Notes under the pieces: model-generated
The model's database searches: none
What the model was told of the DNA's origin: nothing
Seen by the model: only the letters and a program-made list of their open reading frames with translations
Position numbers and translations under genes: made by a program
Part shown: in pieces, positions 9,562 through 19,006 of the stretch
Layout of the letters: each line of letters opens with the position of its first letter
How positions within the stretch are numbered: the first letter of the stretch is position 1
DNA from: Cognatundibacterium curvum
Lineage (GTDB): Bacteria > Pseudomonadota > Gammaproteobacteria > Burkholderiales > Burkholderiaceae_D
Reading direction: 5' to 3'
DNA: 64,000 bases
Assembly (NCBI RefSeq): GCF_014284235.1
Contig: NZ_JACOGD010000005.1
Span: forward strand, 186,001-250,000

Positions 9562-10560
9562 TCAGGCCGGCTCAGCAGTGCGGAATTGCTGGCGGTAAGA
9601 AGACGGTGAAATCTGTAATTCCCGCGCGAAGTAACGCCGCATCATCAGCGCCGAGCCAAAGCCGCTTTGCAGTGCGATCTGTTCTATGCCCAGCTCACTG
9701 CTTTCCAATGCGCGCTGTGCATGGTTCAGCCGCTGATACAGCAGCCATTTGCCGGGGCTGCTGCCGGTTTGCTGCTGAAAATGGCGGGTGAAGCTGCGCC
9801 GGCTCATACAGGCACGCGATGCCAGTTCATCGACAGACGGCGTTTCACACAAGTGCGCCAGCATCCAGTCCATCACCTGCGTCAGCCGCTGGTCGCTGGC
9901 GGACTCCGGCAGTGGCCGCTCTATGTACTGCGCCTGACCACCTTGCCGGTGCGGTGCCACCACCAGTTTGCGTGCTACTTGTGCCGCCGCTTCGGGGCCG
10001 CATTGTGTGCGCAGAATATGCAGGCAGCAGTCAATCGCCGCTGCGGTGCCTGCCGAAGTCATCACGTCAGCATGCGCGACATACAGCACATCCGGCGCCA
10101 GAATCACCTCTGGAAAACGCAGCGCAAATTCGTTCGCTGCAGCCCAATGTGTGGTTGCGGTGCGCCCTTGCAGTAAGCCGCATTGTGCCAGTACGAATGC
10201 GCCCAGACACAGGCCGACCATCATTGCTCCAGCCGCATGGGCTTTCCTCAGTTGTGTCAGTAATTCGGGTGAGGCAGGGCGCAGATCCTGGTGCCAGGAC
10301 GGAATGATCACGATATTGGCCTCACGCAGCGTGCGATAACCATAGCGCGGCTCTATGTAAAAACCAGCGCTGCTGCGCAGTTTGCGGCTGCCACGCCGGG
10401 TTTCTGCAGCACAGACTCTGACTTCAAATGCAGCTTGTTCAGCGGTCTGGACTGACTCGCCAAACACCAGGCTGGGGACCGATAAATGAAACGGGCTGAT
10501 GCCATCAAAGGCAAGCACCGCAACCTGTACTGGCGTAGAAGAAAGGGCAGATGTCGTCAT
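9562..10560 (-). CDS. GlxA family transcriptional regulator (DJ-1/PfpI plus AraC HTH)
   Basis: About 332 residues from ATG 10560. The N-terminal half is a DJ-1/PfpI-like amidase fold (VQVAVLAFDGISPFHLSVP to the nucleophile elbow VGLCLGAFVLAQCGLL). The C-terminal 100 residues are an AraC double HTH (DELASRACMSRRSFTRHFQQ and IEQIALQSGFGSALMMRRYF). Starts at 10617 (ATG) or 10629 (GTG) would add up to 23 residues; 10560 matches the family start but has only a weak ribosome site. The gene is divergent from an isochorismatase-like hydrolase, which it probably controls. Confidence 0.9.
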   Translation of the reverse strand: MTTSALSSTPVQVAVLAFDGISPFHLSVPSLVFGESVQTAEQAAFEVRVCAAETRRGSRKLRSSAGFYIEPRYGYRTLREANIVIIPSWHQDLRPASPELLTQLRKAHAAGAMMVGLCLGAFVLAQCGLLQGRTATTHWAAANEFALRFPEVILAPDVLYVAHADVMTSAGTAAAIDCCLHILRTQCGPEAAAQVARKLVVAPHRQGGQAQYIERPLPESASDQRLTQVMDWMLAHLCETPSVDELASRACMSRRSFTRHFQQQTGSSPGKWLLYQRLNHAQRALESSELGIEQIALQSGFGSALMMRRYFARELQISPSSYRQQFRTAEPA

Positions 10561-10706
10561 GGCCTGATTGTATCGGTAAATGGCAATCGGGTCACTCTGC
10601 AGATGCAGCGAATTCATCCACAATCCCACTCCATGCAGTTCAACTCTGCTGCCCGTCCTGAATCTGACTGTACTAAACAGCCTTGACCAAACCGAAAGGA
10701 AATCCT

Positions 10707-11351
10707 ATGTCCACATTGAACCAGACTGCAGCGGCACCGCGTCGCGCCCTGATAGTGATCGACGTCCAGAATGAATATTTCAGCGGCCAGATGCGTATCA
10801 GCTACCCCGATCCACAAACCTCCCTGCAACAGATAGGCCGCGCCATGGACGCCGCCCATCAGGCTGGCATACCAGTCTTCGTGATTCAGCATTCGGCACC
10901 GGAAAATTCACCCATATTCGCACGCGGTTCTGCCAGCTGGACTTTGCATGAAGAAGTCGCACGCCGTCCATCGACCGCACAGATAGAAAAGACAATGGCG
11001 AGTTCATTCACCGGAACCACGCTGGACGCACAATTGCAGGCCTTGCAGATCGATACCCTGAGCATCGTTGGCTATATGACGCATAACTGCAATGCCAGCA
11101 CTATATTTGAAGCGGCCCATCGCGGCTATCAGGTCGAAATCTTAAGCGATGCCAGTGGTTCTCTGCCTTACCGCAATGCGGCTGGTGCTGCCAGCGCAGA
11201 AGAAATCCACCGCGTCTTTCAGGTGGTATTCCATTCCAATTTCGCGAGTTCTTGCAGCACGGATCAGTGGTTAGCCGCACTTGCTCAACAAGTCTCGCTC
11301 AGCCACAGCAATGTGTATGTATCGCATCAGGATGCGCTTAGCAAACCGTAA
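10707..11351 (+). CDS. Isochorismatase family cysteine hydrolase
   Basis: A 214-residue cysteine hydrolase with the family triad: Asp in IVIDVQNEYF, Lys in EKTMASSFTGT, and Cys in GYMTHNCNASTIFEAAHRG. Such enzymes hydrolyse amides or enol ethers (nicotinamidase, isochorismatase, oxamate-type hydrolases); the substrate cannot be read here. The AAAGGA site before ATG 10707 decides the start. It is probably unrelated to the siderophore EntB, which is encoded 41 kb away and has a carrier domain. It is divergent from the GlxA regulator and ends at a strong terminator. Confidence 0.85.
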   Translation: MSTLNQTAAAPRRALIVIDVQNEYFSGQMRISYPDPQTSLQQIGRAMDAAHQAGIPVFVIQHSAPENSPIFARGSASWTLHEEVARRPSTAQIEKTMASSFTGTTLDAQLQALQIDTLSIVGYMTHNCNASTIFEAAHRGYQVEILSDASGSLPYRNAAGAASAEEIHRVFQVVFHSNFASSCSTDQWLAALAQQVSLSHSNVYVSHQDALSKP

Positions 11352-11377
11352 GCAAGCCCTAAGCGCTGATGCCAATA

Positions 11378-11410
11378 AAAAAGCGGAGCGTGGTATGGGC
11401 TCCGCTTTTT
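11378..11410 (+). terminator. Intrinsic terminator of the isochorismatase-like gene
   Basis: A 12-bp perfect stem (AAAAAGCGGAGC / GCTCCGCTTTTT) with a 9-base loop lies 27 bases after the stop codon. The five Ts close the stem, as in many bidirectional terminators. Confidence 0.85.
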
Positions 11411-12044
11411 AGCGTACAGTCAGGTCTTACCAGATAGGATTTTAGGTATTAGCTTTTAGTTATTGAGTAATTAATGTGACTTTAAAGTAGTAAATAATTG
11501 GATTTGTATATCTGTATCCATTTCTATGTTTATTTCTTCGAAGCTTGTGACACATTCATGTTCGGTGAAGGAGTAGTTTGTGTTTCATCGTAGATTTTAT
11601 CTGGCGTTTTCTTTTAAAAATTTTCGCAGAAACGAGTAGCTGTTTTTCATGAAAAGAGCGGGGAACGGGATTGCTGAAATTTTGGGTGAGTGCGTATTTG
11701 CAATCTAGGTACCGTCAATTTTCACAAAAAAAAACCAGAAATTCTCTACTGCAAACAGCAGCTAGTTTTCAGCATCGCTTGCCACAATTTGTTGCGTGAA
11801 AATTCCCTCATAGGATGCCATTCAATAGTGGTTGTGCGCCATGCTATTGAGTCCGGTTTAAATGTATTGTTACGCACCAAATTGATTGGTCTGATACACC
11901 CCGACCAATAATTTTCCAGACTCGGCACATAGCTGAGGGTCAAAAATAGTCAAAAAAGCGGCAGGGCTAATCTTCTAAGAATCACTCATTCACGGTGTGT
12001 TTCTCGATAGTTTGGACGGAAAGATTGCCTGGTAATGGTTCAGG
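11411..12044. other. AT-rich gene-poor stretch, nothing recognised
   Basis: About 630 bases with AT-rich composition unlike the flanking core genes. Frames of 73 (11690-11911, plus) and 65 codons (11746-11943, minus) overlap each other, lack ribosome sites and resemble no family I know. I see no hairpin terminator and no clear insertion-sequence end. It may be the remnant of transferred DNA together with the HTH gene that follows. Confidence 0.4.
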
Positions 12045-12605
12045 TTACTCAGATACGATGCGCTTGAAATAGTGGAAAGGAAACCAAGTGCCAACATAGA
12101 TCCAGCCTTCAGTCTCCATTTGGGTCCGTTTGCTCGTTATTTTGAATGAATACAATCGGCAATGTTCCCATATTTTATTGGAGGCCATGACTGTGAGAAA
12201 TAATGGGCCAAAACCAATTAGGTGATAGCCGTTTTTTTCTTCCACCTTGAGAATATCCATCTCATTTAAAGCGGTAGCCCCAGAAATGCGTTTAGTATTA
12301 TCCGCAGGCAACTCAGGAAAGTCTTCGGGGGCAAAACGCTGCTGTGCCGCTTGACGAGTAATACCCATGACTGAGCCAATTTCCGACCACGGAATGTCTG
12401 ATCGACGAGCCTGGAGTACTGCAGTGCGTTGTAGTTTTCCGCAAAGTTCAACCGATTCGCTGGTGGCATCAACCAAACGGAGCAAAAAAGCGGGATCAGT
12501 TTCCGAACTCTTTGATAGACCCGCGTGTTTCAGGATAGCCTTTTCTATGTCATTACGTAAACCAGTATGGCCGAGGGACTCGCCAACACTGTGGGTGGGT
12601 TTCAT
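12045..12605 (-). CDS. Small HTH protein, putative autoregulator, function unknown
   Basis: A 186-residue protein I do not recognise by family. It has a clear helix-turn-helix at about residues 74-95 (IPWSEIGSVMGITRQAAQQRF), of the kind found in sigma region 4 or small repressors. The C-terminal half (about 105-186) is rich in aromatics (ENGYHLIGFGPLFL, GWIYVGTWFPFHYF) and may be a ligand or partner domain. ATG 12605 sits seven bases after AAGGAG; a second ATG at 12608 is directly upstream. The promoter region carries two perfect inverted repeats, so autoregulation is likely. The gene is isolated in an AT-rich patch. Confidence 0.7.
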   Translation of the reverse strand: MKPTHSVGESLGHTGLRNDIEKAILKHAGLSKSSETDPAFLLRLVDATSESVELCGKLQRTAVLQARRSDIPWSEIGSVMGITRQAAQQRFAPEDFPELPADNTKRISGATALNEMDILKVEEKNGYHLIGFGPLFLTVMASNKIWEHCRLYSFKITSKRTQMETEGWIYVGTWFPFHYFKRIVSE

Positions 12606-12625
12606 CATTTTCTCCTTAAATTGGC

Positions 12626-12642
12626 GTCAATAAAGTATTGAC
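12626..12642. promoter_or_regulatory. Operator-like inverted repeat 1 before the HTH gene
   Basis: A perfect inverted repeat GTCAATA-AAG-TATTGAC. It lies just downstream of the predicted start point, so a bound protein would block elongation or the initiating complex. A further half-site (GTCAAGA) follows at 12645-12651, and TTGACTAGTCAA at 12638-12649 is itself palindromic. Confidence 0.75.
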
Positions 12643-12648
12643 TAGTCA

Positions 12649-12677
12649 AGAGTAGATTGATGACTTTGATTTGTCAA
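12649..12677 (-). promoter_or_regulatory. Predicted sigma-70 promoter of the HTH gene
   Basis: On the minus strand TTGACA (12677-12672) and TACTCT (12654-12649) are separated by 17 bases. The -35 box is a perfect consensus and lies inside inverted repeat 2; the -10 is a partial match. The start point would fall near 12642, inside inverted repeat 1. Confidence 0.5.
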
Positions 12678-12689
12678 TAGTTTATTGAC
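12673..12689. promoter_or_regulatory. Operator-like inverted repeat 2 before the HTH gene
   Basis: A perfect inverted repeat GTCAATA-GTT-TATTGAC, with the same arms and spacing as the copy at 12626 and 47 bases from it centre to centre. It overlaps the predicted -35. Two sites about 4.5 helical turns apart suggest cooperative or looping repression. Confidence 0.75.
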
Positions 12690-12881
12690 GTTGAAAACTG
12701 AGGTGTGCATGGCAGCACTAAGGTTAAGTTCAGAGAAAGTTTTTAAGTTGTGGTTTTGTAGAATACTTTTGCGTAGAAGATCTACGAAACCGCGACTTAA
12801 AAACGGTCCGATGCAAAGCCTAGTTCGGATGTACGTTAAAAGTGAAGTAACTTGTAAATGAAATGAAACGTCACCGGCAAC
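12690..12881. other. Intergenic region between HTH promoter and ychF terminator
   Basis: Nothing further was recognised here. A minus-strand frame across 12642-12899 runs through both operators and the terminator and is judged spurious. Confidence 0.4.
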
Positions 12882-12911
12882 AAAAAAGCCGCGAATCATC
12901 GCGGCTTTTTT
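12882..12911. terminator. Intrinsic terminator downstream of ychF
   Basis: A 13-bp perfect stem (AAAAAAGCCGCGA / TCGCGGCTTTTTT) with a 4-base loop. It has T runs in both directions, and ychF transcription on the minus strand runs into it 63 bases after the stop codon. Confidence 0.9.
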
Positions 12912-12974
12912 GCATCCAGGTCTATTCAGATTTTTCGTAACTTCATAAAACCGATTGAAACCTGCTTAGCAGGT

Positions 12975-14066
12975 TTATACATTGAACAGGAAGTTCAGTA
13001 CGTCACCGTCTTTGACGATGTACTCTTTACCTTCAGCGCGCATTTTGCCTGCTTCTTTGGCACCGGCTTCGCCTTTGAACTGGATGTAGTCATCAAATGC
13101 GATGGTTTGGGCGCGGATGAAGCCGCGTTCGAAGTCGGTGTGGATCACGCCGGCTGCCTGTGGTGCAGTGTCACCAACGTGGATAGTCCAGGCGCGTACT
13201 TCTTTGACGCCGGCGGTGAAGTAAGTTTGCAGACCCAATAATTTGAAACCAGCGCGGATCAGGCGATCCAGGCCTGGCTCTTCCATGCCCATATCGGCCA
13301 GGAAGTCGGCTTTATCGGCATCATCCAGGTCAGCGATTTCCGCTTCTATCGCTGCGCAGATAGAGACGATAGGCGCGTTCTGGGATTTAGCGTATTCGGT
13401 CAGCTGGTCCAGCAAAGGATTATTAGTGAAGCCGTCGTCTGCCACATTGGCGACATACATCGCTGGTTTAGCAGTGATCAGGCACAGTGGCTTGAGCAAG
13501 GCCATTTCTTCGGCATCCAGACCCAGTGCGCGTACTGGCTTGGCATCGTTCAGCGCCGGCATGAGGCGCTCTAACAAGGCAACCAGCTTGGCGGCGTCTT
13601 TGTCGCCGGAGCGGGCTTTTTTGTTTTCGCGATGGATCGCTTTTTCCACGCTGCCCATGTCGGCCAATGCCAGTTCGGTCTGTATCACTTCGATGTCATC
13701 GAGCGGGCTGACTTTACCGGCGACGTGGATCACGTTCGGGTCTTCAAAGCAGCGTACTACGTTGACGATCGCATCGGTTTCGCGGATGTGTGCCAGGAAC
13801 TGATTGCCCAGGCCTTCACCTTTGGATGCACCGGCCACCAGACCTGCGATGTCAACGAACTCCACGATGGCGTTCTGGACGCGCTCAGGTTTCACGATCT
13901 CAGACAGCTGTTTCAGGCGTGGATCAGGAACTTCCACCACACCGACGTTAGGCTCAATGGTGCAGAAAGGGTAGTTTTCTGCCGGGATGCCCGCTTTAGT
14001 CAGTGCATTGAATAAGGTGGATTTGCCGACGTTAGGCAGGCCGACGATGCCGCATTTGAGACTCAT
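12975..14066 (-). CDS. ychF: Redox-regulated ribosome-binding ATPase YchF
   Basis: A 363-residue Obg-like P-loop protein. G1 is GLPNVGKS at residues 9-16, G3 is in [21 protein letters not shown], and the usual NKxD is replaced by NVAD (in [11 protein letters not shown]), consistent with the ATP preference of the YchF/OLA1 group. The C-terminal TGS-like domain ends in [17 protein letters not shown], the family hallmark. YchF binds ribosomes and is implicated in stress and translation-fidelity control. It lies 23 bases after the MATE gene on the same strand. In many proteobacteria it follows pth; here pth is 7.6 kb away. Confidence 0.96.
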   Translation of the reverse strand: MSLKCGIVGLPNVGKSTLFNALTKAGIPAENYPFCTIEPNVGVVEVPDPRLKQLSEIVKPERVQNAIVEFVDIAGLVAGASKGEGLGNQFLAHIRETDAIVNVVRCFEDPNVIHVAGKVSPLDDIEVIQTELALADMGSVEKAIHRENKKARSGDKDAAKLVALLERLMPALNDAKPVRALGLDAEEMALLKPLCLITAKPAMYVANVADDGFTNNPLLDQLTEYAKSQNAPIVSICAAIEAEIADLDDADKADFLADMGMEEPGLDRLIRAGFKLLGLQTYFTAGVKEVRAWTIHVGDTAPQAAGVIHTDFERGFIRAQTIAFDDYIQFKGEAGAKEAGKMRAEGKEYIVKDGDVLNFLFNV

Positions 14067-14089
14067 GATATTTTGCCAGTAAGATGGAA

Positions 14090-15490
14090 TTAACCCGCTA
14101 TTTTACCGGAATTAGCCGTCAATCTGATCCTGCCTTGACTGATCCTGTGCAAATAAGCGAGTAACAGGATGCCAGCCACGGTCAGACCGGATACCAGACC
14201 TATCCAGAAACCTGCTGCCGCCATCGGCGTTTGTGGTCGCCAAGGCAACCAGTCTGGTGCTATCCCCAGACCTAACAGGCAGCCGATAGGCAGCGCAAAG
14301 CCGTAAAAGGCCATCAGGTGGATCAGCATAGGGGTGCGTGTGATTTTGTAACCCCGGATTGCACAGGACGTGGTGACCTGGGCGGCATCCGATAACTGGA
14401 ATATCGCTGCGAATAACAATAAGTCCGCAGTCAGACGCTGTACCGCCGGGTCCGAGGTGTAAGCGGCAGCGATCAGGTCACGGAATATCGTGATCAGGCT
14501 GGCCGACAGTACAGAAAAAATCACCCCCAGACTGACGCCGACCCAGGAAACAAATCGTGCGCGCTCTGCATCGCCTTCCCCCAGACTTTGTCCGACCCGG
14601 GTGGTGAGGGCGATGCCTATGCTCATCGGCACCATAAACACCAGCGAAGAGAAATTCAATGCGATCTGGTTGGATGAGACTTCGATCACACCAAAGCGCG
14701 CGATCAGCAGGCCGACTGCAGAAAATGCCGAGACTTCAGCAAAATAAGTCACGCCTATCGGCAGACCCAGCTTCAGCATGGAGCGGATTTCCGGCCAGTG
14801 TGGCGCTTCTGACTGATGGAAAGGATAGGTCTCCCGATACACCGGCGAACGCCGCATCCACCACAGCATCGCTCCCAGCATCAGCCAGATACCCAGTCCG
14901 GTCGCCAGTGCACAGCCGCTGGCGCCCAGTTGAGGCAAGCCAAAGCGGCCATAGATGAACAGCCAGTTAATGATGATATTGAATACCAGTCCGGCGACTG
15001 CGATCAGCATCACGGGTTTGGTTTGATTCAGGCTGGTGGTATAGCCATACAGCGCACGGTATATCGCGAATGCTGGCATGCCTATGCTGATGATATGCAC
15101 AAAGCGCGCGGCTTTTTCCTGTACCTGTGGCTCCAGCATCAGATAGTCAAACACCAGGGTGGACGCATTCAGTAACACGCAACCGGCCAGGCCTATGCCC
15201 ATCCCCATCCACATCGACTGCCGAACCACATGCGGCACGCGCTGGGTTTGCCCGGCGCCGACTTCATGTGACACCACAGCATTGACCGCCATCATCACAC
15301 CCATCGCGGTCACCAGCACGATAGTCCAGAGTGAGGTGCCAAGCGATACCGCAGCCAGTTCTTCGGCACTGAAGTGGCCGGTCATGGCGACGTCCGCCAC
15401 GCCCATGCCTACGGTGGCGAGTTGTCCTATTAATACTGGCCAGGCTAAATGCCATAGTGCGGCGGCTTCGGTGCGGATGCGGGTTTTCAT
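14090..15490 (-). CDS. MATE family multidrug efflux transporter, NorM-like
   Basis: A 466-residue integral membrane protein with twelve hydrophobic segments in two halves. Family marks are [23 protein letters not shown] in its first segment (residues 14-36) and the inner repeat [16 protein letters not shown] near residue 240. MATE pumps of the NorM type export cationic drugs using sodium or proton gradients; the substrate is unknown. It precedes ychF by 23 bases and follows the sgrR-like gene by about 100 bases on the same strand. Confidence 0.9.
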   Translation of the reverse strand: MKTRIRTEAAALWHLAWPVLIGQLATVGMGVADVAMTGHFSAEELAAVSLGTSLWTIVLVTAMGVMMAVNAVVSHEVGAGQTQRVPHVVRQSMWMGMGIGLAGCVLLNASTLVFDYLMLEPQVQEKAARFVHIISIGMPAFAIYRALYGYTTSLNQTKPVMLIAVAGLVFNIIINWLFIYGRFGLPQLGASGCALATGLGIWLMLGAMLWWMRRSPVYRETYPFHQSEAPHWPEIRSMLKLGLPIGVTYFAEVSAFSAVGLLIARFGVIEVSSNQIALNFSSLVFMVPMSIGIALTTRVGQSLGEGDAERARFVSWVGVSLGVIFSVLSASLITIFRDLIAAAYTSDPAVQRLTADLLLFAAIFQLSDAAQVTTSCAIRGYKITRTPMLIHLMAFYGFALPIGCLLGLGIAPDWLPWRPQTPMAAAGFWIGLVSGLTVAGILLLAYLHRISQGRIRLTANSGKIAG

Positions 15491-15590
15491 GACGAGACTA
15501 GTGAAATGCTATTACAGCTGGACCCGCATCTTACCTTATCTGAGCGTATGCACTCAAATGGTGCTGTCCGCTAAAGCTGTCTGAGCTGCG

Positions 15591-17303
15591 CTACATTGCT
15601 GGCATATGCTGAGCTTCTGGTGTGTCCTTCAGCCACAGTTCGCAGAACGACACAAAGCCCAGCGGCGTCATGCGCACTCCGGCTACATGTGGTGCCACGC
15701 TGACGAAATGATTTTCGTGGGACACCGGTATCAGCCATCCGTCTTCGACTAATTGCTGACCGATACGCGCGTAGGCAGGCATTCTGCTGGCGCTGTCAGG
15801 CTCAGCCTGTATGTGCCGCAATTGCTGATCGATTTGCTGCCATACCGCTTCCGGCATCCAGCGCCGGTACAGGGTGTCGGCGCTAAACCATTCAAAGCAG
15901 CCAAAGTCCTGATCATCGTGCATGATTTCTCTGGCGAGATATAAGTCGCATTCCTGCATCCAGTCGCGGCTCATCTGTTCCTTGAAGTTGACAGTGCGCC
16001 ATTCGACTTCCAGTCCGGCAGCCTGTAGCCTGGCTTGTATCAATGCACCGAGGTGCAGAATTTCATTCGATTGTCCGGTCACAAAACGCAGCTTGCTGCC
16101 ACGCCGGAAAGCAGGGCATTCGCCCGCACGCGCGACGCGGTGGGTCCAGCCCGGCAGTAAGCCCGCTGCCGGTTTGCGCGCCGGGTCATCGGATGGAAAC
16201 AGAGTTTCCGGTGCCAGCCAGTCGGCCCAGGCCAGCCTTTGTTGTGTGCTGCGGAACAGAGGATGGGCGGGATTGCAGATCAGATGCGTACAGCCGGACT
16301 CTGCAATCATGGTGCTTTGCTGTTTTCTGGCGTTTGCCGGATCATAGCCGAACTGTAAATCGAAGCCTGCCTGTTCCGCACTGGGCTGCATCACCCACAG
16401 ATCGATTTCATCCAGCAAAGCGCCTTCGCGATAATACGATTTAAACGCCTGCAGACTGAGCTGGTAGGGATTATTGCGTATCACTTTAAACGCACCGCAG
16501 CCAACCGGAAACTGCGCGAAATTGCGCGCACGCTGGCGTGGCACGATAGAGGACATAGCGGTCGCCAGACAATGCGGCCATAAGTAGTCGCTGTGCTGTA
16601 AGTAAAAGCTGATACGTTGATTTGGTCCCAGCTCTATGCGCTTAATATGACGGTACAGGTTTTGATAAATTGAATACTGATCGCGCAGTCGTAAGAACGT
16701 CGCTTTCACGTCTTCCGGTCCCAGTTCACTGCCATCATGAAAACTCAGTCCGGGGCGTAACCAGAAGTGCCAGACGCGCGCCTCATCTTCGCTTTCCCAG
16801 TGATGCGCAAGTACCGGACGCAGGCTACGCTGCTGATGATCAAAGGTCAGCAGCCTTGAAAAAATCTGACGGATCAGATGCGCTTCCAGTCTTCCGTATG
16901 CATGTAAAGGATCGAGGCTGGCAATGGGCCGGTACAGCGGCATGCGTAACAGCTGTTGCTTACCATCGGATAAGCCCAGATAGGCGGGTAAGCGGCTCGC
17001 CAGTTGCTTGCGCTGCGCGCGCCCCAGACTCGCAAAAGCCTGTTCCAGATCGCCGCGTGCGAGCAAGCCCGATAAGTGATCCAGGGCCAGTGCGTCCGGC
17101 GTTTTCAATAGCTGCAATTGCGAATGATGGCCACGTCCGCGTGCCGCTGTCCACTGCAGCCAGCCTTGCTCCTGCATTTTGGCCAGCAGATGACGCATAT
17201 TCCTTTCGCTGCAATGCATGGCCTCTGCCAGCGCAGGCAAACCGGGTTGCTGCCTGCCTTGCATGAGTTCATAGAGCTTGGTGTATTGGTCGCGCAGTTT
17301 CAT
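15591..17303 (-). CDS. sgrR: SgrR-type transcriptional regulator (HTH plus solute-binding domain)
   Basis: A 570-residue protein with the SgrR layout. An N-terminal DNA-binding domain (about residues 5-110, LPALAEAMHCSERNMRHLLAKMQEQGWLQW at 23-52) is fused to a family 5 oligopeptide/solute-binding domain (about 160-560), with no signal peptide. In E. coli SgrR senses glucose-phosphate stress and activates the small RNA SgrS and the exporter SetA. Here the divergent gene is an MFS exporter, matching the SgrR-SetA logic, but no SgrS-like RNA was recognised. The inducer is unknown. Confidence 0.85.
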   Translation of the reverse strand: MKLRDQYTKLYELMQGRQQPGLPALAEAMHCSERNMRHLLAKMQEQGWLQWTAARGRGHHSQLQLLKTPDALALDHLSGLLARGDLEQAFASLGRAQRKQLASRLPAYLGLSDGKQQLLRMPLYRPIASLDPLHAYGRLEAHLIRQIFSRLLTFDHQQRSLRPVLAHHWESEDEARVWHFWLRPGLSFHDGSELGPEDVKATFLRLRDQYSIYQNLYRHIKRIELGPNQRISFYLQHSDYLWPHCLATAMSSIVPRQRARNFAQFPVGCGAFKVIRNNPYQLSLQAFKSYYREGALLDEIDLWVMQPSAEQAGFDLQFGYDPANARKQQSTMIAESGCTHLICNPAHPLFRSTQQRLAWADWLAPETLFPSDDPARKPAAGLLPGWTHRVARAGECPAFRRGSKLRFVTGQSNEILHLGALIQARLQAAGLEVEWRTVNFKEQMSRDWMQECDLYLAREIMHDDQDFGCFEWFSADTLYRRWMPEAVWQQIDQQLRHIQAEPDSASRMPAYARIGQQLVEDGWLIPVSHENHFVSVAPHVAGVRMTPLGFVSFCELWLKDTPEAQHMPAM

Positions 17304-17516
17304 ACTTAGGGGCCAGTGAGCATAGACTTATATTCCATCATTGAGACTGAATTATGCAAGCTTAAAACAATCAGAAAAGCGGAAATAAAAATATTTTCTT
17401 CTTCCATTTTTTTTGTCTGCTTTTATACGGATACTGATTCCATTCCTGCCGCGAGCCTGGTTGGCGCCGGAGCTGCGCAGCAGTTCAATGTATATTTTTC
17501 GCTATTGGGGTCAGCC

Positions 17517-18896
17517 ATGAAATCAGCCAGCTCTGTCATTCGTAACCGCCCGAGTCGTTTGCTTCGTCTTGTGCCGGGCATGCGTTCAGGTCTGCAGCAT
17601 GATGCATCGGCGTTTCCTGCACCGGTGCGGCGTTTGCTGGCCAGCTCCTTCATCTTCGTCATCGGGCGCGCATTTGCATTGCCGGTGATGGTGCTGTTTT
17701 TGACCCGGCAATTCGGGCTGAGCCAGCATGCGATAGGCTGGATACTGGGCGGCAGTATGCTGGTCGCAACAGCGTCCGGTGTGTTTTCCGGTTATCTGGC
17801 TGATCGTATGCCTAAACCACGTTTAATGGCCTGGGCTTGTGTGCTGGTGGCGCTGAGTTCGGTGTTACTCAGTCTGGCCGCCTATGCCTGGCTGGCCTTC
17901 CTGATGCTGGCGCTGATTGAATCTGCGCTGGTACTACGCAGTATTGCTCTGAAATCTATGCTGGCAGATTATTTGTCGCCAGCTGAGCGTGCGCGCGCTT
18001 TTTCGATGAATTATTTGTTGATCAATCTGGCATTCGCACTCGGCCCTTTGTTTGGTACCTGGCTGTTTGGCTGGAATATGGCAGCCCCCTTATGGATAGC
18101 CGCCGGCTTTGCTTTGCTGGCGTCCTGGCTGGTTCAGAATCTGGCGGTGGCTGTGCCAGCAGACGCGGCATTGCAAAGGTCTGCGGCTGTCACACCGGCG
18201 CGCTTTAGTGACACCTTGCGGGATTTGCGGCAAGACCGGCGCTTGCTGTTATTCACGATTGCCAGCATGCTGACTTCCTTTGTATTCGGACGTTTTATTA
18301 CTGGTTATCTGTCGCAGTATCTGATTAGCAGCCGGGGTGTGCCGGCGGCGGCTGAACTACTGCCAGCGATGCTGATGGTGAATACCATCGGTGTAGTCGG
18401 CCTGCAGTATCTGATCGGCAAACGCATACAGGCACAAAGCTTCCTGCGCTGGATCAGTTTGGGAATAGCGATGTACATCCTGGGGCTGGCGGGCTTTATG
18501 TTTGCGGATCAGCGCTGGCAGTGGATGCTGGCGACGGCCTTGTTTACTGTGGGTGAAGTGATTGTGATTCCCTGTGAATTCCTGTGTATCGATATGATCG
18601 CACCGCCTGCACAGCGTGGCAGCTATTACGGCGTACAAAGTCTGGCAACGCTGGGGACCGCACTGAATCCCGTCGTCAGCGGATATTTGCTCACCCATTT
18701 TTCTGCGCATAGCATGTTTATGGCCCTGATCAGCGCTGCGCTGGCAGGTCTGCTGTGTTATGTGCTGGGGATGCGTGCACAGTCACGTTGTGCTGCTAAG
18801 CCAGCAGCGGCCAGCGAAACACTGAGCTCAGCCCGTCCTCGCGCGGCACAGCGCATGGCCGGTACTGCTGTGCGTACCCTGCGTGGCTTTTTTTGA
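17517..18896 (+). CDS. MFS transporter, likely efflux, divergent from SgrR-type regulator
   Basis: A 459-residue major facilitator with twelve membrane segments after a basic 45-residue cytoplasmic N-terminus. The loop 2-3 motif is YLADRMPKPRLMAWA, close to the GXLaDRxGrkr signature. The frame is open from 17316, but ATG 17517 has a GGGG site eight bases ahead and the upstream codons look non-coding. Divergence from an SgrR-type regulator suggests a sugar or drug exporter under its control. The C-terminal 45 residues are Ala/Arg-rich and probably disordered. Confidence 0.87.
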   Translation: MKSASSVIRNRPSRLLRLVPGMRSGLQHDASAFPAPVRRLLASSFIFVIGRAFALPVMVLFLTRQFGLSQHAIGWILGGSMLVATASGVFSGYLADRMPKPRLMAWACVLVALSSVLLSLAAYAWLAFLMLALIESALVLRSIALKSMLADYLSPAERARAFSMNYLLINLAFALGPLFGTWLFGWNMAAPLWIAAGFALLASWLVQNLAVAVPADAALQRSAAVTPARFSDTLRDLRQDRRLLLFTIASMLTSFVFGRFITGYLSQYLISSRGVPAAAELLPAMLMVNTIGVVGLQYLIGKRIQAQSFLRWISLGIAMYILGLAGFMFADQRWQWMLATALFTVGEVIVIPCEFLCIDMIAPPAQRGSYYGVQSLATLGTALNPVVSGYLLTHFSAHSMFMALISAALAGLLCYVLGMRAQSRCAAKPAAASETLSSARPRAAQRMAGTAVRTLRGFF

Positions 18897-18957
18897 CGGT
18901 CAGCATCTACGGTAAAAAAATATCAAAATTACCCTTGCTAGCTGAACTATCTTCTAC

Positions 18958-18992
18958 TAAAGTGATATCACTTTGATTTCAATGGTGAAATC
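18958..18992. promoter_or_regulatory. Palindrome pair in the SPFH operon promoter
   Basis: The perfect 16-bp palindrome AAAGTGATATCACTTT (18959-18974) is followed directly by an inverted repeat GATTTCA-ATGG-TGAAATC (18975-18992). A possible promoter TTGCTA, 17 bases, TAAAGT places its -10 over the first palindrome. The operon ends with a ribbon-helix-helix gene, whose protein is the obvious candidate to bind here. Binding is inferred. Confidence 0.6.
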
Positions 18993-19006
18993 ATTCAGGA
19001 GGTAAA

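Noticed and set aside
10707-11351. Isochorismatase-like gene as part of siderophore synthesis
   Set aside because: It has no carrier domain, is distant from the siderophore locus, and is paired with a GlxA regulator; the real EntB is at 52362.
11690-11943. Two overlapping short frames on opposite strands
   Set aside because: Neither has a ribosome site or recognisable sequence; the region is AT-rich and gene-poor.
12642-12899. 85-codon minus-strand frame
   Set aside because: It runs through the ychF terminator and both operator repeats, which explain the sequence better.
17304-17516. SgrS-like small RNA between sgrR and the MFS gene
   Set aside because: No convincing hairpin with a T run was seen in the gap.
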